This document shows, in pieces, positions 8,320 through 17,564 of a stretch of 64,000 nucleotides of DNA. How positions within the stretch are numbered: position 1 is the first letter of the stretch; each line of letters opens with the position of its first letter. Made by a program: the position numbers and the translations under genes. The notes under the pieces were generated by a model that was not told the origin of the DNA, ran no database searches, and worked only from the letters and a program-made list of their open reading frames with translations. Source of the DNA: Pseudorhodobacter turbinis (GTDB lineage Bacteria > Pseudomonadota > Alphaproteobacteria > Rhodobacterales > Rhodobacteraceae); the NCBI RefSeq assembly GCF_005234135.1, contig NZ_CP039966.1:1-64000 (forward strand). Direction: 5' to 3'.

Positions 8320-8925
8320 AGCCTGCTGATCCTCGTGTGGTTGTCCTGCTCAATTCTCACATAACTTTATAAATTCATTTATCAACTCAATCAGAGGTCA
8401 CTCTAGATTTCTTAGAGTAGTTCTTCGGATTGATCGTCTAAGGTTCATGGCCAGATCACCTATTTTGGGTATAATACGATTTGCTTCACTTTAGCAGGGT
8501 ATGGGGACTGCAAGCCGTCCCCCCATGACCACAAGTGCTCAATCTACGCTTCCCCGCGGCGTCCCCCTAACGGGTGACTTCTAGGCGTGGCGCATGAGGA
8601 CATCTCGGCGCTGCTAAGGCAGCTTCTCGGTGTCCAAAGAGGGGCGGTAGGGAAAGGGAGTTGTTAGGGGGTGGGGGCTGTGGCGGGTGAATTTATGGGG
8701 AGCCTGGAAGGGCTGCTGGCGGGCGTGACGAGGAGGTAAGGTCGTCTGCGTTTCAGGTTTTTATTACGGGGCACCTTGATGTTTGACTGTTTTCGTGTCC
8801 GCATGACGGCGCGTGGAGCCTGAATCGGGAGTAAGACCGCTGGCTGACGGCATGTTGGTTGCGGAGTGGCGAACGGTGCGTCTTTCAGGCTCGGGTTTTC
8901 CTGCTGCGCGATCTGATTTGCCTGA
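8320..8925. other. Non-coding region; possible oriT
   Basis: About 600 bases upstream of the mobilisation operon without a credible gene. It starts with an AT-rich stretch (8350-8385). GGGGACTGCAAGCCGTCCCC (8503-8522) is a 6-bp stem with an 8-base loop, the kind of inverted repeat found beside nic sites. From about 8780 it carries the terminal part of the IS5-type remnant. I could not match a known nic sequence, so oriT is only a candidate. Confidence 0.35.
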
Positions 8926-9324
8926 TTACTGGGTGCTTCCCCACGCCGGACTCGGGCTGATGCGGCATAACTGGCAAAGGCGGCGCATGTTGTAGGCGAG
9001 GCTTTTCATCCCGATCTTGGCTCTGGCCCGCACCAGGCTGATTGTGCGCACCAAGGTGCCGCCCATGTCGTTGGCCTGCGCGCCGAAGACATGTTCAACC
9101 CGAACCCGCACGGTAGATTTGCCCCGTTTGCCCTTGCGGTGGATGTGGCTTTTCAGCTTATGGTCGTGCAGCTTGGTCTCCATTTCTTCGGATCTGTAAG
9201 CAGCATCTGCCCATACACCGGACCCCGTATTGCCCCGCATCAGTAGGTGGTCCACCACCTGACTGTCCTGCTGGGCCGCGTCGGTAACGTGATAGCTGTC
9301 AATGGCGGTGGCAAATTGGACCAT
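8926..9324 (-). pseudogene. IS5-family transposase remnant
   Basis: C-terminal about 130 residues of an IS5-type DDE transposase: VTDAAQQDSQVVDHLL, GVWADAAYRSEE (catalytic Asp region) and VRVRVEHVFGAQ (catalytic Glu region). The N-terminal half is absent; upstream sequence (9325-9511) is not transposase-like. A dead fragment marking past IS activity. Confidence 0.85.
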
Positions 9325-9511
9325 TAGGGCGGCATCAGTTTACGTCAGATCGGTCGCCTCATTACAACGATGCGCAACAATGGCAATAACGGTCCAGTCC
9401 ATTGATGCATGCAGCTGATATGGATCAGAGAGTACCGTCCACACTTCTAAAGGAAAACTGTCGAATATTGCCTTATATTTCAAATACCAAAGTGAGGATA
9501 AAGATCGCACA

Positions 9512-10036
9512 ATGATGAGAGTTTTAATGGAAACGGCTTTTTTGATCCCCTCAACAGGTGGAGTATATATCCTTTATGAGAGAGGCAAAATTTATATCGG
9601 GTTCAGCCTTGATCTGAAGCGCCGCGTCCTAGAGAGCATCCAGGAAAGAAGGTTTGAATCGACCGTCAAAATTTTCTGCTGGACGCTACCATATGATTGT
9701 AATTTGGAAAAAAAAGATGATTTGGAAATATTCCTAAGGGTATTAGAGCATGAGACGATCACAGCGATGCATACGATAATCTACGGAAATGCGCTGGAAA
9801 GGCAGTTTGGCTTGCACATCATTAACGATGTCTATGCAAATGACTCCGCACAGTTATTGCCAGCATCTGCTTGTGATGAAGGAAATCATTATTTTGATCT
9901 GCCGATCGAAATAGTGCAAACCTTCCTGAAAGATATAGGCGTACCTGAACCATTAACAGGACTACCTTACTACCCTCTTCTTTTGCATCCGGATTTCCCA
10001 AAAATGTCTAAGCTTTTTGGGCATCCTGACCGATAG
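9512..10036 (+). CDS. Orphan GIY-YIG-like protein
   Basis: 174 residues. The N-terminus has GVY at 17-19 and YIG at 28-30 spaced as in GIY-YIG endonucleases, followed by LKRRV with an Arg at the expected place. The rest (about residues 45-174) matches nothing I recognise. The gene is visibly more AT-rich than the surrounding DNA and stands alone between IS remnants, which suggests transfer. It could be a small nuclease (homing, mobile-element or defence related) or a non-catalytic relative. Start at 9512 follows a GAGGAT at some distance; ATG 9515 is equally possible. Confidence 0.6.
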   Translation: MMRVLMETAFLIPSTGGVYILYERGKIYIGFSLDLKRRVLESIQERRFESTVKIFCWTLPYDCNLEKKDDLEIFLRVLEHETITAMHTIIYGNALERQFGLHIINDVYANDSAQLLPASACDEGNHYFDLPIEIVQTFLKDIGVPEPLTGLPYYPLLLHPDFPKMSKLFGHPDR

Positions 10037-10330
10037 GGCCCGATATTCCGCGGCTTTTTATCGCCCTCTCGCAATCTCTGTGGAGCATGTCGGCACTCCT
10101 AAAACGAAGGCTTCTGGGAGGGCGTCAAAGTCCAAAGTTGCCGTTCATGCATCGCGCGGACAGAGAACATTGGCGAGGTTGCAAAATCCGGAACGCTGGT
10201 CAGGCAACACCCGCAACGGGCAACCCGGCGGACCCGTCTGGCTCAACCCCGAACGCGAAATCAGGGCCCTGAAATCAGAGACGCCGCATGAAATCGGCGG
10301 ACAACTCCTTTGACAAACACCGGCCGCGAG

Positions 10331-10400
10331 GCCCACCGCCTTGTCGTATTTCACGCCGTAGGTTGCGGCAAAGAAATCAAAAGCTGCCTCGGCAGGGGGC
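10331..10400 (-). pseudogene. IS256-family transposase scrap (internal part)
   Basis: A short stretch reads AEAAFDFFAATYGVKYDKAV on the minus strand, the conserved segment near the C-terminal catalytic region of IS256-type transposases. Nothing of the element continues on either side. The rest of 10037-10556 has no credible gene. Confidence 0.6.
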
Positions 10401-10556
10401 TGTGACGTGGATTGTCTCAACCGTAATCCGTGCTTTACCGTGGCGCCAGAAAAGAAGCGCCGCAGTTGGTGGCCTTTTTGACAGTAAAAGGGCCAGCGTA
10501 ATGCTGGCCCTCTATTCTTGTGTGTTGGGCAGGGATGTGCTCGTGCCAAACAGGTA

Positions 10557-10799
10557 TTAGCTAGCCAACGCAGTGTTCAGGCGTTGACGCAATTCGGAAT
10601 CCAGAAAGTCCTTGCCGCCGGTCAGCAGGCCTTCAATGCGTGCAGCTTGGTCTGCTGTCAGATTATCGAAAGATGCGCTTGGCAAAATGTGATTTGCCTG
10701 TACTGCTGCAGCGTTCGACAGCGTGGTTGTCGAGGTCATTGCGGATACGGAACCAGCAGTTGCAAGGCTAAGGACAGTTGCGATCAAAATGCGTTTCAT
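10557..10799 (-). CDS. Small exported protein
   Basis: 80 residues with a clear Sec signal peptide (MKRILIATVLSLATAGSVSA, cleavage after about residue 20). A 60-residue mature part follows with no cysteine and a helical end (LTADQAARIEGLLTGGKDFL). No family recognised. A separate transcription unit flanked by IS256 fragments. The 280 bases upstream are AT-rich and could hold its promoter. Confidence 0.7.
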   Translation of the reverse strand: MKRILIATVLSLATAGSVSAMTSTTTLSNAAAVQANHILPSASFDNLTADQAARIEGLLTGGKDFLDSELRQRLNTALAS

Positions 10800-11164
10800 G
10801 GTGTTTTCCTTTTCATGTGTATATCTAAACAGCCAGCGTCTTTGGCTTGGTGATATACAGATGCGCCTTGCCGTATCGCTTTACAAATCACATGCCGCTC
10901 ACGGCACATCACGCACATTTTTTCACACGTGTGGTCATTTCGATGGTCAGGATTTAAATAGCGCAAATACCTAAATTCACAGTGTAAAATGGAAATCTAA
11001 ATGCTGTAATTTGTTACAGAACTTCACAGCCTGATTGCTTGCAGGCATCAAAAACGCCCGCAAACAGTTTATGTGCATTTATGCAATCTTCACAGGATTT
11101 TCACTTAATATTCGGTGTCGCGACTTCAGCACAAACTGCGAGCGCGGCAGACGGTGGCGCACGA

Positions 11165-11339
11165 GCCGAGCACGACCAGCATCCGTCTTGTCGGAGGCAT
11201 AGGCCTCCAGCAGAACTGCAAGTTCGGCTTCAACGGCTTGCTCAATCAGACGCTGCGCGCCCGATCGGAGCAGCTCCGTCAGTGGATCATGCGAAAATCC
11301 CTGTGGATCGGTCAGCTGGGTAATGGTAGTTGTCGTCAT
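11165..11339 (-). pseudogene. IS256-family transposase remnant (N-terminus)
   Basis: MTTTTITQLTDPQGFSHDPL and TELLRSGAQRLIEQAVEAEL are typical of the IS256 transposase N-terminus. The similarity ends after about residue 58 and the open frame continues with unrelated sequence. With the scrap at 10331-10400 it may be one element that was split and eroded. Confidence 0.75.
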
Positions 11340-11525
11340 GTGGCATATCCTTTTCTCGGTCGAGAATTGCGGCGCGTGAACAACGCCATGATATGCCGCC
11401 CCTCAGGGGCCATCACCAACTTTGAGCTATATCTCTCCGTAAGGCTGGTTTGATCCGTAGATGGTTTGGACGCCACCGCCAAGCGGCAAGCGAGGTCGGC
11501 AACAGCAATTCAGTGACGCCACCAT

Positions 11526-12014
11526 TCAGGCCTGCTTGTGTGCATCAATGGATGCCCTTTTCGTCCCACCTCTAGAAATCAAATTTGCAACCGGCTTCCG
11601 GGTGAGGGATCGGGCAAACAGTCTCTCAGCATGCTGGGCTGCTTGTGTAATAATTTCGATATCTCGGGCAGACCAGCGCCGTTGTTTTAGCTCCACCGCA
11701 CAAAAAACTCCTGTGGTTTTACCCTCATGTGCATGCACAGGTACGCCAAGATAAGCCACTATTCCTAAATCTTGAAAAGCCAAACTGTCGCGCAACAACG
11801 GATGGGTGATAGTATCATCGATAATCAGTGGAAAATCCATTGCGATGGTACGCATGAAAAAAGGCCGGACAAAGATGCAAGTCATGCTGTGCCGCATGAC
11901 ATACCCCCTGAAATGCGCCGCGTATAATCCGCTCCTACGCAGTAGCCCGTCAGCTGACCGACTGTTGCGCGCTTCAGGTGAAACTTGCCGCTCTACGGTC
12001 GCGAAACGAGTCAA
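11526..12014 (-). pseudogene. GAF-domain protein fragment
   Basis: Residues about 60-150 match a GAF sensor domain (DFPLIIDDTITHPLLRDS, then GIVAYLGVPVHAHEGKTTGV and FCAVELKQRRWSARDIEII). The N-terminal part (MTRFATVERQVSPEARNSRS onwards) looks unlike a GAF N-lobe, and no output domain is attached. It is probably a truncated piece of a larger sensor. A ligand cannot be predicted. It lies amid IS debris. Confidence 0.6.
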
Positions 12015-12240
12015 AAATCGAGATGCCCCGCTATGTGTAGGCTGGGTTGGCCATATGCAGGGTAAACGGACGTCTGAACAGGCTGTCAGGGCGCCCCTGC
12101 TTGTGGGGCCGCAGCTGCGCTTTGCAACAAAGATGGATAACGAGCCTTTACTAATCTTTCTGAAAAGTGAAGACGCGCCGCCTCGATGGCGTATAGAATG
12201 TCACCTCAAGGGTGGGCGCCTTTACGAATGGAACTTCCTT

Positions 12241-12942
12241 ATGCTGATAAATTCTTTGGCCTCGTGGCTACTGGGGTCACCAAAGCCTGCTGTACCAGAG
12301 CAAACGCCTTCCTCGACATCTCAGGAATCACAATCGAGCCAGAATACGGCCCCGTCGACACAGGTCGAGACGCCACAGGAAACGGAAGCTACCACATCTT
12401 CCCCGTCACCCGTTGTCAGCCAACCCAGTCGGCCGACTTCGGAATCGATTGTTGTTGCTCTTAGCGAGGAGGTCGCACCTTCTGACGCCCATGATGTGTC
12501 GGACAGCCCAGCTGACGAAGGCGCATCGCGTGCCGCCGCAGAGGCCTATGGGGGCGAGGCTTCCAAGGATATGGCCAAAGATATAGGGCGTGTCGCCTCA
12601 GCTTCGGTCATTGCTGCAAGTCAGTCCAGCCGGTCCACCTCGCAATCCGTGACCATGGTCGACAATGATGACTCTGGGGTTTCCACTACGCGGATAATGC
12701 CGGAAGTCGCACTTGACGAAAACGCTGCTCGTGCTGCCGCTGAAGCATATCGTGCCGAGGCCCGTCAGACGAGCATTCTAGAGAGTATCGCAGCAACACC
12801 TGATGTTATGGATCTTGGCCAGCAAGAGACCAAGGCCACCAACGCGACCGCCGCAGCTAATCCCTATGGCCAAGTGGCCGTGGCAGAGAGTGGGTCGAGC
12901 AATGCCTTTGTCTCTGCGGCCCCGTTAAATAAAGTCGCCTGA
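12241..12942 (+). CDS. Low-complexity hypothetical protein
   Basis: 233 residues from ATG 12241; upstream codons in this frame overlap the GAF fragment on the other strand. A short hydrophobic N-terminus (MLINSLASWLLGSP) leads into a Ser/Thr/Gln/Glu/Pro-rich stretch (to about residue 80). Then come two copies of a RAAAEAY-centred motif (EGASRAAAEAYGGEAS and ENAARAAAEAYRAEAR) about 60 residues apart. No family recognised. Codon usage looks coding, but the start is weakly supported. Confidence 0.5.
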   Translation: MLINSLASWLLGSPKPAVPEQTPSSTSQESQSSQNTAPSTQVETPQETEATTSSPSPVVSQPSRPTSESIVVALSEEVAPSDAHDVSDSPADEGASRAAAEAYGGEASKDMAKDIGRVASASVIAASQSSRSTSQSVTMVDNDDSGVSTTRIMPEVALDENAARAAAEAYRAEARQTSILESIAATPDVMDLGQQETKATNATAAANPYGQVAVAESGSSNAFVSAAPLNKVA

Positions 12943-13402
12943 TCATCAGTTGCGGGACGCGGCGCCGGGGACTTACAGATGCAGTCCTCGGCATTTCGAT
13001 GTTAGGGGCTGGCATGAAAAGTTCTGCAAGGCGACCTCGCGCCTGCGCGCAAACCCTAGCTCCAAGCTTCGGTAACGGGATCGTCCCAGTCAAGGCATTT
13101 TTCGCATCCAGATTGATCCCGCCGAAGCAGGAGATAGGCATATTTTGTCGTTCGTGCCTGATCTTCACGCCACCCTTTATTGAAATCCTTTGGGCACATG
13201 CTTCGGTCCGTGGTCAGCGCTTAGCTGCCGACATGATGCTGGTTCGATGCAATTCCGATGTGCCAATCCCATAGGCGTGCTTGACGGATGCCAGCGACGG
13301 TCCAGAGCACAACATCATCGGAACCACGTCCATGCGGGACCTCAAGGGCCTGCGATCAGGCAGGCAACGGGTTGCGGATCGGGTCGTCGGCCCAGCCTCC
13401 AT
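12943..13402. other. Non-coding stretch
   Basis: About 460 bases with no credible gene on either strand. Short open frames here show no domain-like sequence. It leads into IS110 and IS1380 remnants and is probably decayed mobile DNA. Confidence 0.5.
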
Positions 13403-13740
13403 TTAGAATGTCGTGCCGTCGATCCACATGCGATGAAGGATAACTGAGGTCCGGCGTGCCAGCGCGACCATGGCCCTTTTTCAGCCCCGGCGTTTTGCAA
13501 CCTGAGCGATCCAGCGTCTCAGCCATGTCGCTCTACCCCGATTCATCATGACGGTTGCGGCCTGGCACAACGCGCACCTCAGGTTCACGTCACCTGCTTT
13601 GGTTATACCGCCTGAGATATAGCGCCAACCTTCAGGTCAAAGTTCCGCAAAAGCCCGCGCAGTGACATCTCCAGTGCGAGTATGTTTTTCTGGATGGCCT
13701 TGCGAGCACTGAGAATGGCGCGCACACTCGGCTCTGGACT
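13403..13740 (-). pseudogene. IS110-family transposase remnant
   Basis: Read on the minus strand, 13740-13640 gives SLRGLLRNFDLKVG and 13620-13403 gives GITKAGDVNLRCALCQAATV, then WIAQVAKRRG, an in-frame stop, and MVALARRTSVILHRMWIDGT. These are the middle and C-terminal (Ser-domain side) parts of an IS110 transposase. The DEDD domain and about 150 residues in between are missing. Dead. Confidence 0.8.
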
Positions 13741-13746
13741 GGCTGG

Positions 13747-14283
13747 CCGAGCCCTACATGAAGCGTCCGCCCGGGCGTAGGCCGCTGGAGCCGCGCATGT
13801 GGCTCTACGAGCTGCGCTATCAGGCCGAGAGCTGGGACAAGCTGCGCCGGGTGATCCTGGTGGTGAAGGAGCGCGCGGACGATCTGCTGCTCGGCCGCTT
13901 CTTCCTGGTCACCTCGCGCGACTGGCCCCGACAGACACGCCACGCCACGAGCGTTCTGGCGCACTACCCGCGAACCCGGCAAGGCCGAAGGCCACATGGG
14001 CGCGCTGAAGGACGTACTGGCCCCGGCGCGCTCGTCGACCAACCGGACGAAGTCACATTAGAGGGGGCGAAAGCCGAAGTCGGCGGCACCCGCTGTCGAC
14101 GCCTTTGCCTGCCGCGAGGTCCGGCTGCTAATTGCCTGTCTCGCATATGGGATCATGCAGATCACACGCCTCAGAAAACCGCTGAAAAAAAACAGGCCAA
14201 AGGGCGCGACCACTACACCAGCCATCGCAAGACCACGCCCAGAGCCCCGGGCAAAGGCCCAACCGGGCCTCGAAACCGACTAG
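13747..14283 (+). pseudogene. IS1380-family transposase remnant
   Basis: EPRMWLYELRYQAESWDKLR and RRVILVVKERADDLLL open the fragment. After a frameshift near 13965 the sequence continues as GKAEGHMGALKDVLAPARSS and FACREVRLLIACLAYGIMQI. These are C-terminal IS1380 motifs. At least one frameshift and one stop codon are present, so the gene is inactive. Confidence 0.8.
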
Positions 14284-14623
14284 AAACGCCAGCCGAGGAG
14301 GGTTCGGTGAATATGCCAGGTTATAGGTTCTGCAATACTCAAATAAAATGGCACGTGAAGTGTGGTCACGACATCTGGAATTTCTACAGACGCTAATCAG
14401 CCAAGACAGGATTCGCATCAAATAAAGGAGAGTGTTTTACTTATATTACAACATTACAACCTAAAGCTGCGTCTTTCGTCTTTAAATTAATTAATTTATC
14501 CAGCAATTACATTGTTGAACGCTGAAACAACCAATCAAAATCACTTTTTGCTTTGAATAGGTAAATTTTGTGTTAAAATTTTCCTCATCAAAGGTTTTTA
14601 AAATTATTGTACTGGAGTTCAAC
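14284..14623. other. AT-rich leader of the vWA gene
   Basis: About 340 bases becoming very AT-rich after 14400, in contrast to both flanks. No gene seen. It probably contains the promoter of the downstream vWA/VPLPA-CTERM gene and may mark the end of the mobile debris. Confidence 0.4.
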
Positions 14624-15709
14624 ATGATGAAATCAAATCGAATACTGGCTATCATGGCCGTTTCGGCCAGTGTCGTCGCACTCCCGGCTTTTTCCGATAC
14701 TATTGCCCCAGAAACATTCAGTGCCGATCTTGCCCTCAATGAAAGCGTGACAATCCAAAAGACAGTTGTTGTTGAGGCGACCGGCCCGAAAGAGGCCGTG
14801 ATCGACGTACACTTCCTGATCGACACTTCAGGCAGTATGGGCGCGCAGGTCAATGCCGCGAAAGCTGCGTCAAGCGATCTATTTACCTCGCTTGAATCCA
14901 GCTTTGGCGATGTTTCGGCAGGTGTCGGCGTATTCTCGGAGCTTGCGTCGCTGACGGATCCAAGGCCGAATGCCAATGCCATTATTGGTGGCGGGCTTTC
15001 TACTGACAATGCGACATTCACTGCCAACGTAAATCAGGTTACCCTCAGCGTTCCTGATAACGGCGGCGATTTCCCTGAATCGGGTCATACCGCTATCGCT
15101 TTGGCCGGGAATAATCTGGCTTGGCGTCCAGGGTCGAACCGCTTCATGTTCGTCTTTACCGACGCATCTGCGAAAGGCGATCTTGCCGGGGCACAAGCCA
15201 GCCTTGCCAATAACGACATTTCCTTGGTGACCCTGTCTTATGGCACCTTGGGAACAATCACCGCATCCTATGGTGATGGTCTCTTTGCCGGTGCCACTGT
15301 GTTCGCCAGCTCCACAAGCGTTGCTGATATCATCAGCGATGTTACAGCAGGGATCACCGCCGGCTTTGCCAACTACGGGGCAGTTACCGTTGGGGATCTG
15401 GGTGCAGGCCTGCCGCTGGGGATCGAGGTTTCCACGGTTTGTACCGGCGCTGATATTGGGGCCTGTGTCGGTGCCGAAGCACTTGGCGATTATGATCGCG
15501 AAGTCGACAGGACCTTCACCTTCGATGTGACGTTCAAGCGTACTGCCGATGGCGATGCTGACTTCTTCACAAACGCACTGGTTGACGGTGGTATCGTTGC
15601 CCGTGAGTTTGACAGCTTCCCATCGCCCGTTCCGCTGCCTGCCGGCCTTCCGCTGCTGATGACAGCTTTCGGGGCTTTGGCTTTTGCGCGTCGCCGCCGC
15701 GCAGCCTAA
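14624..15709 (+). CDS. vWA-domain VPLPA-CTERM surface protein
   Basis: 361 residues from ATG 14624, with GGAG seven bases upstream. Sec signal peptide at about residues 1-24. A von Willebrand factor A domain starts near 62, with the MIDAS metal site DTSGSM (Asp67, Ser69, Ser71). The C-terminus is a tripartite sorting tag: VPLPAGLP at about 336, a hydrophobic segment (LLMTAFGALAFA) and a basic RRRR end. This is the VPLPA-CTERM signal, cut by an exosortase (XrtD class in Rhodobacterales). The protein would be displayed at the surface or embedded in exopolysaccharide, perhaps as an adhesin. A strong terminator follows. Confidence 0.9.
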   Translation: MMKSNRILAIMAVSASVVALPAFSDTIAPETFSADLALNESVTIQKTVVVEATGPKEAVIDVHFLIDTSGSMGAQVNAAKAASSDLFTSLESSFGDVSAGVGVFSELASLTDPRPNANAIIGGGLSTDNATFTANVNQVTLSVPDNGGDFPESGHTAIALAGNNLAWRPGSNRFMFVFTDASAKGDLAGAQASLANNDISLVTLSYGTLGTITASYGDGLFAGATVFASSTSVADIISDVTAGITAGFANYGAVTVGDLGAGLPLGIEVSTVCTGADIGACVGAEALGDYDREVDRTFTFDVTFKRTADGDADFFTNALVDGGIVAREFDSFPSPVPLPAGLPLLMTAFGALAFARRRRAA

Positions 15710-15732
15710 CATAGCCTGTTGAAAAATAATTG

Positions 15733-15768
15733 AGTGTGGCGCCTTATGGTGCCACACTTTATTTTTTG
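15733..15768 (+). terminator. Rho-independent terminator
   Basis: AGTGTGGCGCC and GGTGCCACACT form an 11-bp stem (15733-15743 with 15748-15758; one G-T pair) with loop TTAT, followed by TTATTTTTT. It ends the vWA gene 24 bases after its stop. Confidence 0.9.
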
Positions 15769-15791
15769 TACTTTTCAAAGTGAGGCTGGTT

Positions 15792-17288
15792 ATGTCCATC
15801 GTTCCCGGTAAACTTCGCACCAAAATGCTTTTGCCGCTCGTCCTCGCTGCGTTCACGCAAACGGCCTATGCCGCAACAACCGATTATGAGCTGCTATTGC
15901 CACAAGCCCCCAAAGACACCGCCTATCTTTTGCCCATTTCGCAAGCCCTCAGCGACGGGAACCTTGCGCAGGCTGAAACTCTTGTGCGCGCCAGGGTAGG
16001 CATTGCCCCCGAGGATGCCGTCGCCTGGGAGGTTCTGGGCGTGACGCTGGCGCTTGGCGGGGACGCAAGCGGTGCAGATGCCGCTTATGCAAAAGCGGTG
16101 GAGCTGGAGCCAAAGCGGTTAAGCGCATGGGTCAAGCGCGGCGACCTTGCCGAGGCGGCCGGCAAGATGCCCGATGCGATGACCTATTGGACCGCAGCGA
16201 TTGAAATTGCGCCGGCCTATGCCGCTGCACATCAACGCCTTGGCGGGGCCTATGCCGCGGCCGGCAATCTGCCCCGCGCCATTGAACATCTGGAAGCGGC
16301 CGTTGCGATCGAAAAACCCGACGTCTTTGCCGTCAAGACAGAGCTGGCTTTAGTCTATAACAGGGCAGGGCGCCCGGGTGATACGCTTGCGCTGTTGGCC
16401 GATGCCGCCACCAAAAAGGATGCCCGCCTTATGCTGGCGCTTGGCAATGCCCATGCCCAACTGGGCGATGCCGAAACCGCGCTTTCCCAGTACCAACGCG
16501 GGATCGATGCCGCGCCGGATGATAACGCGCTTCTCAAGGCCAAGGGGGCGCTGCAGGTCGAAACCGGTGATATGACAAATGCGGTGGCAACCCTGTCCAA
16601 ACCCGCCGCAGCCATGCCGGTAGACAGCTTTTCCAACCTCCAATACGCCCGTGCATTGCTAGCAACCGGCAATTCAACCGATGCCATTGCCGCCGCCGAA
16701 CGGGCTGCAAGCACGGACAAGACCTCGGACATTGCCAGACAAGCGCTGTTCGTTGCCGCCCGCGCCCATCTTTTGAACCGCGACTTCCCTAAGGCCATCG
16801 AAACGACAGCGCAGCTGGTGGCCCTGTTTCCCGATGATCCGGCGTCCTGGCGTGAACATGCGGCGATTAGCGGCGCGATCGGGCGATACCCTGCTGCCAA
16901 GGATATCTACGACGAGGCGATTGCCCGTTTTGACAATGATGCCGAACTTTTAAGGGGGCGTAGCATTGTCAATCTGCGGCTGGGGCAGATTGATGCCGCA
17001 GCAGAGGATGCCGGCCTGGCCGCAAGTCTGGCACCGGACTGGCTGGAGCCACGATTCCTGCTTGGTGAAATAGAGCAAGCCCGCGGACAAAACGACAAGG
17101 CCGAAGCCGCCTTTCGGGCCGCCCTTGCAATCAATCCTGCCCACTGGCCAAGCATGGTGAACACCGCCGCCCTAAGGCTTGCCGCAGGGGATACTGCCGA
17201 GGCGCTGCAACTTGCACAAATGGCCGTAGAGGCATCAGGAGGCGCGCAGGCGGCGCTCGATGTCCTAGGTAAGGCAAAGGCCCAATAA
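15792..17288 (+). CDS. Exported TPR-repeat protein
   Basis: 498 residues from ATG 15792; a GTG at 15780 is in frame. Signal peptide ending near TAYA (about residue 28). Then about a dozen tetratricopeptide repeats fill the protein (e.g. AAAHQRLGGAYAAAGNLPRA). The periplasmic solenoid resembles the TPR proteins that accompany exosortase and EPS loci. It follows the VPLPA-CTERM gene, separated by a terminator, so it needs its own promoter. A role in assembling or secreting the surface protein is inferred, not shown. Confidence 0.75.
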   Translation: MSIVPGKLRTKMLLPLVLAAFTQTAYAATTDYELLLPQAPKDTAYLLPISQALSDGNLAQAETLVRARVGIAPEDAVAWEVLGVTLALGGDASGADAAYAKAVELEPKRLSAWVKRGDLAEAAGKMPDAMTYWTAAIEIAPAYAAAHQRLGGAYAAAGNLPRAIEHLEAAVAIEKPDVFAVKTELALVYNRAGRPGDTLALLADAATKKDARLMLALGNAHAQLGDAETALSQYQRGIDAAPDDNALLKAKGALQVETGDMTNAVATLSKPAAAMPVDSFSNLQYARALLATGNSTDAIAAAERAASTDKTSDIARQALFVAARAHLLNRDFPKAIETTAQLVALFPDDPASWREHAAISGAIGRYPAAKDIYDEAIARFDNDAELLRGRSIVNLRLGQIDAAAEDAGLAASLAPDWLEPRFLLGEIEQARGQNDKAEAAFRAALAINPAHWPSMVNTAALRLAAGDTAEALQLAQMAVEASGGAQAALDVLGKAKAQ

Positions 17289-17306
17289 CAGCAGCCTCAC
17301 GCCCAG

Positions 17307-17337
17307 AACGGCCCTGCAGGGCCTCTGGCGGGCCGTT
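17307..17337. terminator. Possible hairpin after TPR gene
   Basis: AACGGCCC (17307-17314) pairs with GGGCCGTT (17330-17337); a smaller palindrome lies inside. It starts 19 bases after the TPR stop. No T-run follows, so termination would be weak. The DNA from here to 17565 shows no credible gene. Confidence 0.4.
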
Positions 17338-17564
17338 TCGGGCTGACTTGCGTCTTAGCCCCTCTTGATGGGCGAGATCTGGACGCAACCCTAGCGCCCA
17401 AAAGTTGGGGCCAGCACCCTCGGGAGGAGGTGAAGATGCCGGCCCTTGGCATTGGCGCTCCCTGTTGGTGTTCGCCGCCGCTCATGCTGGCTTACCCTGG
17501 GAGGAGCGAGGACCAGCACTTTCCTGTGTTCCGGGCGATCTGTCGCCGCCAGAACATGTTTTTC

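Noticed and set aside
8813..8995. Small plus-strand frame beside the IS5 remnant
   Set aside because: No domain-like sequence, and it overlaps the transposase end on the other strand.
14879..15856. 325-codon minus-strand frame over the vWA gene
   Set aside because: The plus strand has a signal peptide, MIDAS motif and sorting tag; the antisense frame has none and crosses the terminator.
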